Positions 36,017 to 44,564 of a stretch of DNA of 64,000 nucleotides are shown in pieces; position 1 is the first letter of the stretch; each line of letters begins with the position of its first letter. A program made the translations under genes and the position numbers. The notes below the pieces were generated by a model. That model ran no database searches. It was not told where the DNA came from and was given only the letters and a program-made list of their open reading frames with translations. Source of the DNA: an uncultured Clostridia bacterium. GTDB taxonomy: Bacteria > Bacillota > Clostridia > TANB77 > CAG-508. The stretch is from the NCBI GenBank assembly GCA_934177485.1, contig CAKPPF010000001.1, positions 310,001 to 374,000 of the forward strand, read 5' to 3'.

Positions 36017-36045
36017 ATATTAACATAAAGCAAAGGAAATGTCAA
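36017..36045 (-). promoter_or_regulatory. Promoter of the minus-strand RNA
   Basis: TTGACA, 17-nt spacer, TAATAT on the minus strand. Confidence 0.7.
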
Positions 36046-36156
36046 TATTTGGTTATACTTTTTATCTCATAGCTACTATTATTGTTCTAAATTTAATTTT
36101 TAAGAATATAATTATATATATAAATGTGAATAATATGTGAATTTAGAATAAAGATA

Positions 36157-36185
36157 TTGACATTTAATATAAAAGGGTATATTAT
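36157..36185 (+). promoter_or_regulatory. Sigma-A promoter of groES-groEL
   Basis: TTGACA (36157-36162), 17-nt spacer, TATTAT (36180-36185), abutting the CIRCE. Confidence 0.75.
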
Positions 36186-36186
36186 T

Positions 36187-36213
36187 TTAGCAGTCAATAA
36201 AAAAGACTGCTAA
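36187..36213 (+). promoter_or_regulatory. CIRCE operator with symmetric base change
   Basis: TTAGCAGTC, 9-nt spacer, GACTGCTAA. Both arms differ from the consensus at the same symmetric position (C to G, G to C), so the palindrome is perfect. HrcA site for groE. Confidence 0.9.
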
Positions 36214-36238
36214 AAGTGTTTTTAAGGAGGTAGATATT

Positions 36239-36520
36239 ATGATAAAACCATTAGGTGACAGAGTATTAATAAAAATGAAAGAAGGCGAAGAAACAACTAA
36301 AAGTGGAATAATATTAGCTACAAATGCACAAGAAAAACCACAAATAGCAGAAGTAATTGCAGTTGGACCAGGTGGAAATATAGATGGAAATAATATAGAG
36401 ATGCATGTAAAAGCAGGAGATAAAGTAATAGTAAGCAAATATGCTGGTACTCAAATAAAATATGAAGGTGAAGAATATATTATTGTTAAACAAAATGACA
36501 TTCTTGCAACAGTAGAATAA
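36239..36520 (+). CDS. groES: Co-chaperonin GroES
   Basis: 93 residues: MIKPLGDRVLIKM, mobile loop region EETTKSGIILA, and IVSKYAGTQIKYEGEEYIIV. AAGGAGG site. Caps GroEL. Under CIRCE control, 35 bp from groEL. Confidence 0.98.
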   Translation: MIKPLGDRVLIKMKEGEETTKSGIILATNAQEKPQIAEVIAVGPGGNIDGNNIEMHVKAGDKVIVSKYAGTQIKYEGEEYIIVKQNDILATVE

Positions 36521-36555
36521 AAGCAGAGATTAATTATAAATGGAGGTAATGTAAA

Positions 36556-38190
36556 ATGGCAAAAGAAATTAAATATGGCGAAGATGCCAGAAAAAAATTA
36601 TTAGACGGAGTTAATAAATTAGCAGACACGGTAAAGGTTACATTAGGACCAAAAGGAAGAAATGTTGTACTAGATAAAAACTTTGGTGCACCACTTATCA
36701 CTAATGATGGTGTTACAATAGCAAAAGAAATTGAATTATCAGATCCATATGAAAATATGGGAGCAAGGCTTGTTAAAGAGGTTTCAATAAAAACTAATGA
36801 TGTAGCAGGTGATGGAACTACAACTGCAACAGTACTTGCACAAAAAATGATAAAAGAAGGAATAAAAAACGTTGCAGCAGGTGGAGATCCAATGGCAATA
36901 AAACGTGGTATGGATAAAGCAACATCAGTTGCAACAGTTGCCTTAAAAGAAATAAGTTCAAAAGTGAATGGAAAAGATGATATAGCAAGAGTTGCAACAA
37001 TATCTGCAAATAACGAAGAAATAGGAAACTTAATTGCAGATGCGATGGAAAAAGTTTCAAATGATGGAGTAATAACAATTGAAGAATCAAAAACTTCATC
37101 AACTGAGGTTGAAATAGTTGAAGGAATGCAATTTGATAAAGGATATATTTCACCATATATGGTAACAGATGCAGAAAAAATGGAGGCTGTTTTTGAAAAT
37201 CCATATATATTAATCACAGATAAGAAAATAACAAATATTCAAGAAATATTACCATTGTTAGAAAGCTTAATGCAAAATTCAGGAAAATTAGTAATAATAG
37301 CAGATGATATTGAAGGAGAAGTGCTTTCAACTTTACTACTAAATAAACTAAGAGGAATATTAAATGTTGTAGCAGTAAAGGCTCCAGGTTATGGAGATAA
37401 GAGAAAAGAAATGTTACAAGACATCGCTATTTTAACAGGTGGAGAGGTAATAACTTCCGATTTAGGATTAGAGTTAAAAGATACAACTATAGAACAATTG
37501 GGTAGAGCAAGACAGGTTAAAGTTCAAAAAGAAAACACGATAATTGTTGATGGAATGGGAGATAAAGCTAAACTTGCAGAAAGAGTAAAACAAGTAAGGG
37601 CTGCCCTAGATGGAACTTTAAGTGAATATGAAAGAGAAAACTTACAAGAAAGACTTGCAAAATTAGTAGGTGGTGTTGCAGTAATTCAAGTTGGCGCAGC
37701 AACAGAAATAGAAATGAAAGAAAAGAAACTTAGAATAGAAGATGCTTTATCTGCAACAAAAGCTGCAACAGAAGAAGGAATTGTAGCAGGTGGAGGAACA
37801 GCATATATTAACATTATTCCAAGGGTAGAAGGCTTAATGAAAAACTTAAAAGATGATGAAAAATTAGGTGCTAAGATTATACTAGAAGCATTAGAGGAGC
37901 CAATTAAACAAATAGCAAAAAATGCAGGATTAGAACCAGCAATTATAGTTGATAAAATAAAACAAAGTGACTTAGGTTTTGGATTTGATGCGAAAAACGA
38001 ACAATATGTAGATATGAAAAAAGTTGGAATAGTAGATCCAACAAAAGTTACAAGAAGTGCTTTAGAAAATGCAGAAAGCATAGCATCTATGATACTTACA
38101 ACAGAAAGTATAGTTACAGATAAAAAAGAAGAAAAATGTGGATGCGGTGGACATGAAGAAATGCCAGCAGGAATGGAAGGTATGTATTAA
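36556..38190 (+). CDS. groEL: Chaperonin GroEL
   Basis: 544 residues. VKVTLGPKGRNVVLDK, NDGVTIAKEIEL, AGDGTTTATVLAQ and VAGGGTAYINI are standard. The C-terminus is CGCGGHEEMPAGMEGMY, with two Cys and a short Gly/Met tail in place of the usual GGM repeats. ATP-driven protein folding; also stabilises HrcA, closing the regulatory loop. Confidence 0.98.
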   Translation: MAKEIKYGEDARKKLLDGVNKLADTVKVTLGPKGRNVVLDKNFGAPLITNDGVTIAKEIELSDPYENMGARLVKEVSIKTNDVAGDGTTTATVLAQKMIKEGIKNVAAGGDPMAIKRGMDKATSVATVALKEISSKVNGKDDIARVATISANNEEIGNLIADAMEKVSNDGVITIEESKTSSTEVEIVEGMQFDKGYISPYMVTDAEKMEAVFENPYILITDKKITNIQEILPLLESLMQNSGKLVIIADDIEGEVLSTLLLNKLRGILNVVAVKAPGYGDKRKEMLQDIAILTGGEVITSDLGLELKDTTIEQLGRARQVKVQKENTIIVDGMGDKAKLAERVKQVRAALDGTLSEYERENLQERLAKLVGGVAVIQVGAATEIEMKEKKLRIEDALSATKAATEEGIVAGGGTAYINIIPRVEGLMKNLKDDEKLGAKIILEALEEPIKQIAKNAGLEPAIIVDKIKQSDLGFGFDAKNEQYVDMKKVGIVDPTKVTRSALENAESIASMILTTESIVTDKKEEKCGCGGHEEMPAGMEGMY

Positions 38191-38230
38191 AATTTAAATT
38201 TTGTAAAAAATAATATAATAACCATAAATA

Positions 38231-38259
38231 TTGACATACGCAAAAACGTACGCTATAAT
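38231..38259 (+). promoter_or_regulatory. Toxin-antitoxin promoter with operator
   Basis: TTGACA, 17-nt spacer, TATAAT. The spacer holds the inverted repeat TACG CAAAAA CGTA (38237-38250), a likely autoregulatory site for the antitoxin or the complex. Confidence 0.7.
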
Positions 38260-38280
38260 AAACATAGGAGGTGTTATATT

Positions 38281-38529
38281 ATGACAAACACAAATATTAC
38301 AAACTTTAGAAAAGATATATATGAAATGTTAGAACAAACAATAAAATATAATGAGCCTATAAATATATCAACCAAAAATGGAAATGCTGTTGTTTTATCA
38401 GAAGAAGACTATAATGGGCTAATAGAAACTGTTTATTTATCTAGTATTCCTAAAATGAGAGAAAAATTGATAAAAGGAAAAAATGTACCTTTAGAAGATT
38501 GCGTAGCAGAAGATGAGGTGGAGTGGTAA
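38281..38529 (+). CDS. Phd/YefM-family antitoxin
   Basis: 82 residues: NITNFRKDIYEMLEQTIKYN, EPINISTKNGNAVVLSEEDYNGL, then an acidic toxin-binding tail (EDCVAEDEVEW). Family members bind their operator and neutralise a YoeB-type toxin. AGGAGGTG ribosome site; the stop directly abuts the toxin start. Confidence 0.92.
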   Translation: MTNTNITNFRKDIYEMLEQTIKYNEPINISTKNGNAVVLSEEDYNGLIETVYLSSIPKMREKLIKGKNVPLEDCVAEDEVEW

Positions 38530-38796
38530 ATGTACAAAATAGTATATACTAAAACTGCAGTAAAAGATATTCCACATTTAAAAGCCTCTAATTTAGATAA
38601 AAAAACATTAGCATTAATTGAAATTTTAAAAGAGAATCCGTTTCAAAATCCACCACCATATAAAAAACTTGTTGGAGATTTACAGGACTTATATTCGAGA
38701 AGAATTAATATAAAACACAGATTAGTATACCAAGTATATTCAACAGAAAAAACAGTAAAAATAGTTAGTGTGTGGACACATTACGAAAACATATAA
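38530..38796 (+). CDS. Txe/YoeB-family mRNA interferase toxin
   Basis: 88 residues: YTKTAVKDIPHLKAS, PPPYKKLVGDLQDLYSRRINIKHRLVYQV and the C-terminal WTHYE. The Arg of SRRIN/KHRL and the terminal His-Tyr match the YoeB active site. It would cleave mRNA on the ribosome. Translationally coupled to the antitoxin. Confidence 0.93.
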   Translation: MYKIVYTKTAVKDIPHLKASNLDKKTLALIEILKENPFQNPPPYKKLVGDLQDLYSRRINIKHRLVYQVYSTEKTVKIVSVWTHYENI

Positions 38797-38799
38797 ATA

Positions 38800-38877
38800 G
38801 AACAAAGCAACTTTATATCGCTCTTTGTTCTTGCCAGATTTGAGTTTTCAACTGTAAGGAGATAATCTCAAATGGCG
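38800..38877 (-). repeat. Dispersed multi-hairpin element, copy i
   Basis: Minus-strand copy starting at the toxin 3' end: ATTTGAGATTATCTCC...GAAAACTCAAAT, GCAAGAACAAAGAGCGA...GTTGCTTTGTT. Confidence 0.75.
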
Positions 38878-38883
38878 TAAAAG

Positions 38884-38920
38884 AAAGACTTGAAATAAAA
38901 AGCTTATTTCAAGTCTTTTT
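38884..38920. terminator. Terminator after the toxin-antitoxin operon
   Basis: Perfect 15-bp stem AAAGACTTGAAATAA / TTATTTCAAGTCTTT plus T run. Confidence 0.85.
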
Positions 38921-38956
38921 GTAATACAAATGTAATATTAAAATAAAGCAAATTTA

Positions 38957-38985
38957 TTGACAAAAAAAATCACTTTTTATAAAAT
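38957..38985 (+). promoter_or_regulatory. Promoter before the LRR gene remnant
   Basis: TTGACA, 17-nt spacer, TAAAAT. Transcribes a region whose first gene has lost its start, then the small membrane protein. Confidence 0.5.
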
Positions 38986-39003
38986 ATAGTTGAAAATATA
39001 TAA

Positions 39004-39321
39004 AAGCTAGATATTAAAGAAACTTTATCAATACCATCAACTATAGATGGATATAAAGTAAAAAAGCTTGGACTAGTTAATCCATATGATGAGTGTTCTG
39101 GTGTTTCCACGCTTACAATAGGAAAAGGATTAACAAGCGTAAAATTACCAAATGCAATTACTACTATAAGAGGAGGATATTCTTGGAAAGGTGCATTTAG
39201 TAATTGTAAAAAACTAATTATTTACGGTAATGATGGACAAGTATCAAAACAATATGCAGAAGATAATAAAATTAAATTTGATTATATAGATAATTGGGAT
39301 AAAAATAGTACATTAAGTTAA
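39004..39321 (+). pseudogene. C-terminal remnant of a BspA-type leucine-rich repeat protein
   Basis: A 105-codon frame with no usable start: the codon before it is a stop and no ATG, GTG or TTG is in frame near the 5' end. It reads ETLSIPSTIDGYKVKKLGL, LTIGKGLTSVKLPNAITTI, CKKLIIYG, SKQYAEDNKIKF, typical of BspA/LRR_5 surface proteins near their C-terminus. The N-terminal part is deleted; a promoter is still present upstream. Confidence 0.7.
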
Positions 39322-39332
39322 GGTGGTTAAAT

Positions 39333-39713
39333 ATGAAAGAAAAAGATGATGCATTAGATTTTTTTATAGGATTAATATTATTAGGTGCTGGACTATTTAT
39401 GCTAAGCAAAAGAGTAGTAGTACATAGCGGATGGTATGGATGGAGAATAGGCAATTTTGACTTGTCAACAGGAACTGTTACAATACCATTAATAATAGGA
39501 ATAATTTGGTATTTCTTTAATTCAAAATCAATAGTACCAAAGATTATAATAACTTTGGGTGTTATTTTTATAGTAGTAAGTATTATAATGAGTGTAAGAA
39601 TAAATTTTGTAGCTACATCCTTATTTGATTATATATTAATATTTGGAATGGCTGCAGCAGGATCTGGCTTACTACTAAGAGGTACTTTTAGAAAAAAAGA
39701 AGAGAAAAAATAA
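39333..39713 (+). CDS. Small membrane protein of unknown function
   Basis: 126 residues, AAGGTGG upstream, 11 bp after the LRR remnant. Four hydrophobic segments (about 9-25, 48-64, 69-86, 95-113) with a basic end (FRKKEEKK). A polar stretch SGWYGWRIGNFDLSTGT lies between the first two. No family recognised. Confidence 0.65.
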   Translation: MKEKDDALDFFIGLILLGAGLFMLSKRVVVHSGWYGWRIGNFDLSTGTVTIPLIIGIIWYFFNSKSIVPKIIITLGVIFIVVSIIMSVRINFVATSLFDYILIFGMAAAGSGLLLRGTFRKKEEKK

Positions 39714-39760
39714 ACTTTAAATAGCTTTTGCTTTCGGCAATTGAATTTTGAAGTGATATA

Positions 39761-39807
39761 AATAAAACAAATTTCCTCCGAAATAATCGGAGGAAATTTG
39801 TTTTATT
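39761..39807. terminator. Very strong bidirectional terminator
   Basis: Perfect 20-bp stem AATAAAACAAATTTCCTCCG with a 7-nt loop. Serves the membrane protein gene on the plus strand and the microproteins on the minus strand. Confidence 0.9.
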
Positions 39808-39857
39808 ATATACGTAAAAACTTGATTATGCGCATACAATAAGGTTATGTTTAAACA

Positions 39858-39983
39858 TTAGCAACCACAACCGTTGTTACCACATCCGCAGCAGCAGAAA
39901 AGTATTATTATTAATATGATTATCCAGCAGCAATCTCCACCAAAACCGAAACCGCCACATCCGCATCCTCTGTTTTCTGGCAT
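39858..39983 (-). CDS. Cys/Gly-rich single-span microprotein
   Basis: 41 residues: a Cys/Gly-rich start (RGCGCGGFGFGGDCCW), one Ile-rich span (IIILIIILF) and a Cys-rich end (CCCGCGNNGCGC). RBS AAAGGGGGG. The layout resembles small YjcZ-like hydrophobic sporulation proteins, but with many more cysteines. A relative lies 46 bp upstream on the same strand, another at 58296. Confidence 0.75.
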   Translation of the reverse strand: MPENRGCGCGGFGFGGDCCWIIILIIILFCCCGCGNNGCGC

Positions 39984-40028
39984 TATAATTCCCCCCTTTC
40001 AAAATGTACACTTTTTTGTTTAGGACAA

Positions 40029-40133
40029 TTAGTTATTACAGCAACATCTATTGCCACATCCGCAACAGAAAAGTAGTATGAAGAGTATAATGAACCATAA
40101 AAATTCACTATTACAACCACAACAATTTCCCAT
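40029..40133 (-). CDS. Cys-rich single-span microprotein
   Basis: 34 residues: MGNCCGCNSEFLW, hydrophobic FIILFILLF, then CCGCGNRCCCNN. RBS GGGAGG. First gene of the pair with 39858-39983. The CCGCGN motif is shared by both. Confidence 0.75.
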   Translation of the reverse strand: MGNCCGCNSEFLWFIILFILLFCCGCGNRCCCNN

Positions 40134-40368
40134 ATTAGCAGACCTCCCTATGTGAAATTTTTTAATTGTTTTTATCATTTGTATATGATATATTATTCTG
40201 ATTTATAAAAATTGGTTACAAAGAAAGTTAGAATTTCTTTGTCGAATTATGTATTACGATTTATGTTGATTTTTAAAACAAAAAATATTAAAATCTAATT
40301 AATAATTTTTTCAATTTTAAATTTAATTCTAAAAAAATCCCAAAAAATAATTTTAAAAGGTGGTAAAA

Positions 40369-41908
40369 ATGTTATCAAAAATAAATAGTATGTCTCTACA
40401 AGGATTAGAGGGATATCTTATTGAGGTACAAGTGGATGTTTCTAATGGAATGCCATGTTGTGAAATGGTCCGGCCTTCCGGACACTAGTGTTAAAGAAGC
40501 TAAAGAAAGAGTAAGAACAGCTATAAAAAATAGTGGATATGAGTTACTTAGTAAAAGGATAATTATAAATTTAGCGCCAGCAGATACAAAAAAAGAAGGC
40601 TCAATATTTGATTTGCCAATTGCCATTGGTATTTTGGTAGATTTAGGAGAAATTAATAATATTAATTTTGAAAAGCTTGCTTTTGTTGGAGAACTTTCGT
40701 TAGATGGAAAAATTAATAAAATAAATGGAATTCTTCCAATGTGTATAGAAGCACAAAAACTTGGAATAGAAAAAATAATTGTACCAATAGAAAATGCAAA
40801 TGAAGCAGCTATTGTAAATAATATAGAAGTTATTGGTGCTAAAAATTTAAAACAGGTTGTAGACTACTTAAACAGTAAAATAAGTATAGAACCAAGTAGA
40901 GTAGATTTGTCTAAAGTGTTTCATAATAGAAATAAATATATGCTCGATTTTTCAGAGGTAAAAGGGCAGGAAAATATAAAGCGTGCACTTGAAATAGCTG
41001 CTGCACGGAGGACACAATTGTTTATTAATTCGGAAGTCCAGGTTCACGGTAAAACTATGATGGCAAGAAGGATTCCATCAATTTTACCAGATTTAAATTT
41101 TGAAGAAGCTCTTGAAATAACGAAAATACATAGCATTGCTGGTGAACTTCCTAAAAATATGCCAATTATAACTACTAGACCATTTAGATCTCCTCATCAT
41201 ACAGTATCTGGAACGTCTTTAGTTGGAGGAGGAAGAATACCTAAACCAGGAGAAATAAGTTTAGCACATTTTGGAGTGCTGTTTTTAGATGAATTACCAG
41301 AATTTAATAAAAATACTTTAGAAGTTATGCGAGGACCTCTAGAAGATGGTATTGTAACAATTAGTAGAGTAAATGCTACTTTAACATATCCATGCGATTT
41401 TATGTTTGTTGCTTCTATGAATCCGTGTCCTTGTGGCTATTATGGCTAAAAAGATAAAGAATGCACTTGCACGCCACAGATGATTTCAAAATATATGGGA
41501 AAAATAAGTGGACCTTTGCTAGATAGAATAGATATACAAATTGAAGTAACACCCGTAAAATATAAAAAGTTGGATAGTGATGAAAAGGCAGAAAGTTCAG
41601 AAACAATAAAAAATAGAGTGAATGCAGCAAGAAAAATCCAACTTGAAAGATATGCAAGTGAAAATATATACTCAAATTCTCAACTAACCCCTAAACTTAT
41701 AGAAAGATATTGCAAAATAAATACAGAAAGTAAAAAAATTTTGCAGGCAGCATTTGAAAAATTAGGCTTAAGTGCAAGAGCACATGGAAGAATTTTAAAA
41801 GTTGCAAGAACTATTGCAGATTTAGCTGGAGAAAAAGAAATTCAAACAGAACATATTGCAGAAGCTATTTTGTATAGAAGTCTTGATAAAAAATACTGGA
41901 AAAATTAA
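40369..41908 (+). pseudogene. comM: YifB/ComM-type Mg-chelatase AAA+ protein, four CGG frame changes and one nonsense codon
   Basis: ATG 40369 with AAAGGTGG upstream. The frame (MLSKINSMSLQGLEGYLIEV) leaves the conserved path at CGG 40471 and must skip one base there (VGLPDTSVKEAKERV follows). Further in-frame CGG triplets at 41006, 41031 and 41047 scramble the P-loop. Skipping the C each time restores AAAGGHN, LLIGSPG and GSGKTMMARR. The unshifted frame loses the Walker A motif. A TAA at 41447 interrupts MNPCPCGYYG and KDKECTC. The remaining 150 codons are intact. ComM helps branch migration in transformation; dprA follows. Dead unless both CGG and TAA are recoded. Confidence 0.85.
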
Positions 41909-41923
41909 AAAGGATTTTAAAAT

Positions 41924-42793
41924 ATGAAAGTAAAAGAAATAACACAAGACGATTATGAATATCCTAAAAAATTACTACAAATAAAGGATAAACCAACAAA
42001 GTTATATGCTTTGGGAAATATTGATTTATTAAATAAAACATCTATTGCAATAGTTGGCTCAAGAGATTGCACTGAATATGGGTATAAACAAGCTATTAGG
42101 TTTGCAAAAGAACTTTCACAAAAAAATATATGTGTAATAAGTGGAATGGCAAAAGGAATAGATACAGCAGCACATATAGGAGCAAAAATGTATTTAGGTG
42201 GAACAGTTGCAGTTTTGGGAGGAGGATTTAATGATATATTCCCAAAAGAAAATGAGAGCTTATTTAAAGAAATATTAGAAGATGAGGGCTGTATAATTTC
42301 AGAATATGCACCTAATATTATGCATGAAAGCATATACTTTCCTAGAAGGAATAGAATTGTTGCAGGGCTTAGTGATGCATTACTTGTAGTTGAAGCAAAA
42401 TACAGAAGTGGAACAAGTATAACGGCTAAATATGCTGTAAAACAAAAGAAAACAGTTTATTGTATACCAAGTAGCTTAGAAAGTAAAAATGCATATGGAA
42501 CAAGTAGACTAATACAAAATGGTGCCAAACTTGTAACATCTTCAAATGATATTTTAAAAGATTTTGGAATTAGTATGTTAAAAAAAGCTAAAGAAACAAA
42601 AAAACATATAACTATAGACAAAAAGTATAAGGAAATATATGAAAAAATTTCACATATTCCAATTAGTATAAATGAGCTTCAGAAAATAACAAATAAAAAC
42701 ATTGTAGAAATAAATTCAGCCATAACAATGCTTGAATTACAAGGTGCCATAAAGCAAGTAGGAATTAATGAATATATACGAAATGAGGAATAA
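41924..42793 (+). CDS. dprA: DNA-processing protein DprA
   Basis: 289 residues. Rossmann-like DprA/Smf core: AIVGSRDCTEYGYKQA, SGMAKGIDTAAHIGA, GTVAVLGGGFNDIFPKEN, SEYAPN, FPRRNRIVAGLSDALLVVEA, SGTSITAKYA; C-terminal winged helix. Loads RecA on incoming single strands in natural transformation. Order comM-dprA-yraN is common in Firmicutes. Confidence 0.96.
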   Translation: MKVKEITQDDYEYPKKLLQIKDKPTKLYALGNIDLLNKTSIAIVGSRDCTEYGYKQAIRFAKELSQKNICVISGMAKGIDTAAHIGAKMYLGGTVAVLGGGFNDIFPKENESLFKEILEDEGCIISEYAPNIMHESIYFPRRNRIVAGLSDALLVVEAKYRSGTSITAKYAVKQKKTVYCIPSSLESKNAYGTSRLIQNGAKLVTSSNDILKDFGISMLKKAKETKKHITIDKKYKEIYEKISHIPISINELQKITNKNIVEINSAITMLELQGAIKQVGINEYIRNEE

Positions 42794-42797
42794 AATT

Positions 42798-43178
42798 ATG
42801 TATCAAAGCCATGAAACAGGAAAAGATGGAGAAGAACTTGCTACTAAATATTTATTAGAAAAAGGATATAAAATTATAGACAGAAATTTTAGTTGTAAAC
42901 AAGGTGAAATAGATATTATTGCATTAGATAAAGATTATTATGTTTTTGTAGAAGTTAAAACAAGAACAAATGAACATTATGGAAAGCCAAGAGAAGCTGT
43001 TGATGAAAAAAAGAAAAAACATATATATTTTTCTGCACAGTACTATGTTAATTTAAAACATATTGAAAATAAGCCAATAAGAATAGATATAATTGAAGTA
43101 TATAAAAGAAAAAATAAATATTATTTAAATCATATAAAAAATGCAATAATAGAGAAACCAAAAAAATATTTTTGTTGA
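42798..43178 (+). CDS. YraN/UPF0102 family endonuclease-like protein
   Basis: 126 residues from ATG 42798 (GAGGA 8 nt upstream); two in-frame ATGs further up lack a ribosome site. Core: GKDGEELATKYLLEKGYKI, FSCKQGEIDIIALDKDYYVFVEVKTR (restriction-endonuclease-like D-E-K pattern). Function unsettled in the family. Overlap with the dprA operon suggests co-transcription. Confidence 0.92.
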   Translation: MYQSHETGKDGEELATKYLLEKGYKIIDRNFSCKQGEIDIIALDKDYYVFVEVKTRTNEHYGKPREAVDEKKKKHIYFSAQYYVNLKHIENKPIRIDIIEVYKRKNKYYLNHIKNAIIEKPKKYFC

Positions 43179-43244
43179 AATAATAATTATAAAGATATAT
43201 AATAAGTTTGTAAAAACGAGGTAACTAAAATATAGGAGGCAAAT

Positions 43245-44483
43245 ATGCAGTCTTTAAAAGAATTCTATAAAATAGGTAATGGACCCTCAAGTTCGCATAC
43301 AATGGGACCTAAAAGAGCGACATTATGGTTTAAGTCTAAAAATCCAGATGCAGATAGATTTGATATATTTCTATATGGCTCACTAGCATTTACTGGTAAG
43401 GGACATTTAACAGATAAAATAATTAAGGATACTTTAGAACCAATAGAAACTAATATAATATTTGATACTAAACAAATATGCGATAAACATCCAAATACTA
43501 TGGATTTAGTAGCATATAAAAATGGAGAAAAAATATCTAAAGCACGAGTATATTCTGTTGGTGGAGGTACAATAGAAATAGAAGGTCAAAAACAAGAAAT
43601 ACTTCCAGATATATATAAACTTGAAAGTTTTAATGATATTAAAAAATATTGTATAAATAATAATAAAGAAATATTTGACTATGTTGTAGAAACAGAGGGA
43701 GAAGATATAATAGACTTTTTAAAAAACGTGTGGCATACAATGCAAAAATGTGTTGAATGTGGCATAAACAAAGAAGGCATTATACCAGGAAAACTCGGAA
43801 TAGAAAGAAAGGCTAAGAAAATTTTTAACAATACAGAGGGAGACTCAGATCCAGTTTTAAAGAAAACAAGAATACTTACAAGTTATGCATATGCAGTAAG
43901 CGAAAACAATGCATCAGGAGATGTTATTGTTACAGCACCAACCTGTGGGGCTTCTGGAATTGTCCCTGCAGTACTTTGTTATTTACAAGAGGAATTTAAT
44001 ATAGATGAAGAAAAAATAATAAAAGCATTAGCTGTTGCTGGAACAATTGGAAACTTAATAAAAACTAATGCATCAATAAGTGGAGCAGAATGTGGTTGTC
44101 AAGCTGAAATAGGAACAGCGTGTTCTATGGCAGCAGGTGCAACAGCATATTTAATGGGACTAAGCCTTGAGCAAATAGACAATGCAGCAGAAATTGCAAT
44201 GGAACACCATTTAGGTTTAACATGTGACCCAATTTATGGATATGTTCAAATCCCATGTATTGAAAGAAACGCAGTAGGAGCCTTAAGAGCAATAGATGCT
44301 GCTAATATGGCTAAAATTGTAAATGGAAAAAGTTATATACCATTTGATTTAGTAGTAGAAACAATGTATGAAACAGGAAAAGACTTAAATTCTCATTATA
44401 GAGAAACTAGCAAGGGAGGACTTGCTAAAAAATATTGTAGGAATAAATATATTATGAATAAAAAAGATATAATAGACGAGTAA
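43245..44483 (+). CDS. sdaA: L-serine ammonia-lyase (iron-sulfur, single chain)
   Basis: 412 residues. Beta-type part GPSSSHTMGPKRA at the N-terminus, alpha part with TAPTCGASGIVPAV and ECGCQAEIGTACSMAAG carrying cluster cysteines. Deaminates serine to pyruvate and ammonia; oxygen-sensitive [4Fe-4S]. AGGAGG ribosome site. Fits an amino-acid-fermenting anaerobe. Confidence 0.92.
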   Translation: MQSLKEFYKIGNGPSSSHTMGPKRATLWFKSKNPDADRFDIFLYGSLAFTGKGHLTDKIIKDTLEPIETNIIFDTKQICDKHPNTMDLVAYKNGEKISKARVYSVGGGTIEIEGQKQEILPDIYKLESFNDIKKYCINNNKEIFDYVVETEGEDIIDFLKNVWHTMQKCVECGINKEGIIPGKLGIERKAKKIFNNTEGDSDPVLKKTRILTSYAYAVSENNASGDVIVTAPTCGASGIVPAVLCYLQEEFNIDEEKIIKALAVAGTIGNLIKTNASISGAECGCQAEIGTACSMAAGATAYLMGLSLEQIDNAAEIAMEHHLGLTCDPIYGYVQIPCIERNAVGALRAIDAANMAKIVNGKSYIPFDLVVETMYETGKDLNSHYRETSKGGLAKKYCRNKYIMNKKDIIDE

Positions 44484-44520
44484 GAACAATCATAGATTCT
44501 TCTGAAACAAATTACAATAT

Positions 44521-44551
44521 TATGTGGGCAGATCTTTTGTCTGCCCACATA
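44521..44551. terminator. Short GC repeat acting as bidirectional terminator
   Basis: Perfect stem TATGTGGGCAGA / TCTGCCCACATA with TCTTTTG loop, between convergent sdaA and spoIVA. Confidence 0.8.
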
Positions 44552-44564
44552 ATATAAAATTATT

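Noticed and set aside
36534..38081. Long antisense frames opposite groEL, dnaK, pyrG and others
   Set aside because: Composition (runs of Leu, Phe, Ser, Ile) is that of shadows of AT-rich coding strands; no ribosome sites.
40421..41449. Taking the 342-codon frame in comM as an intact gene
   Set aside because: It lacks the conserved N-terminus and its apparent P-loop (NSEVQVHGKT) is a frame-scrambled Walker A.
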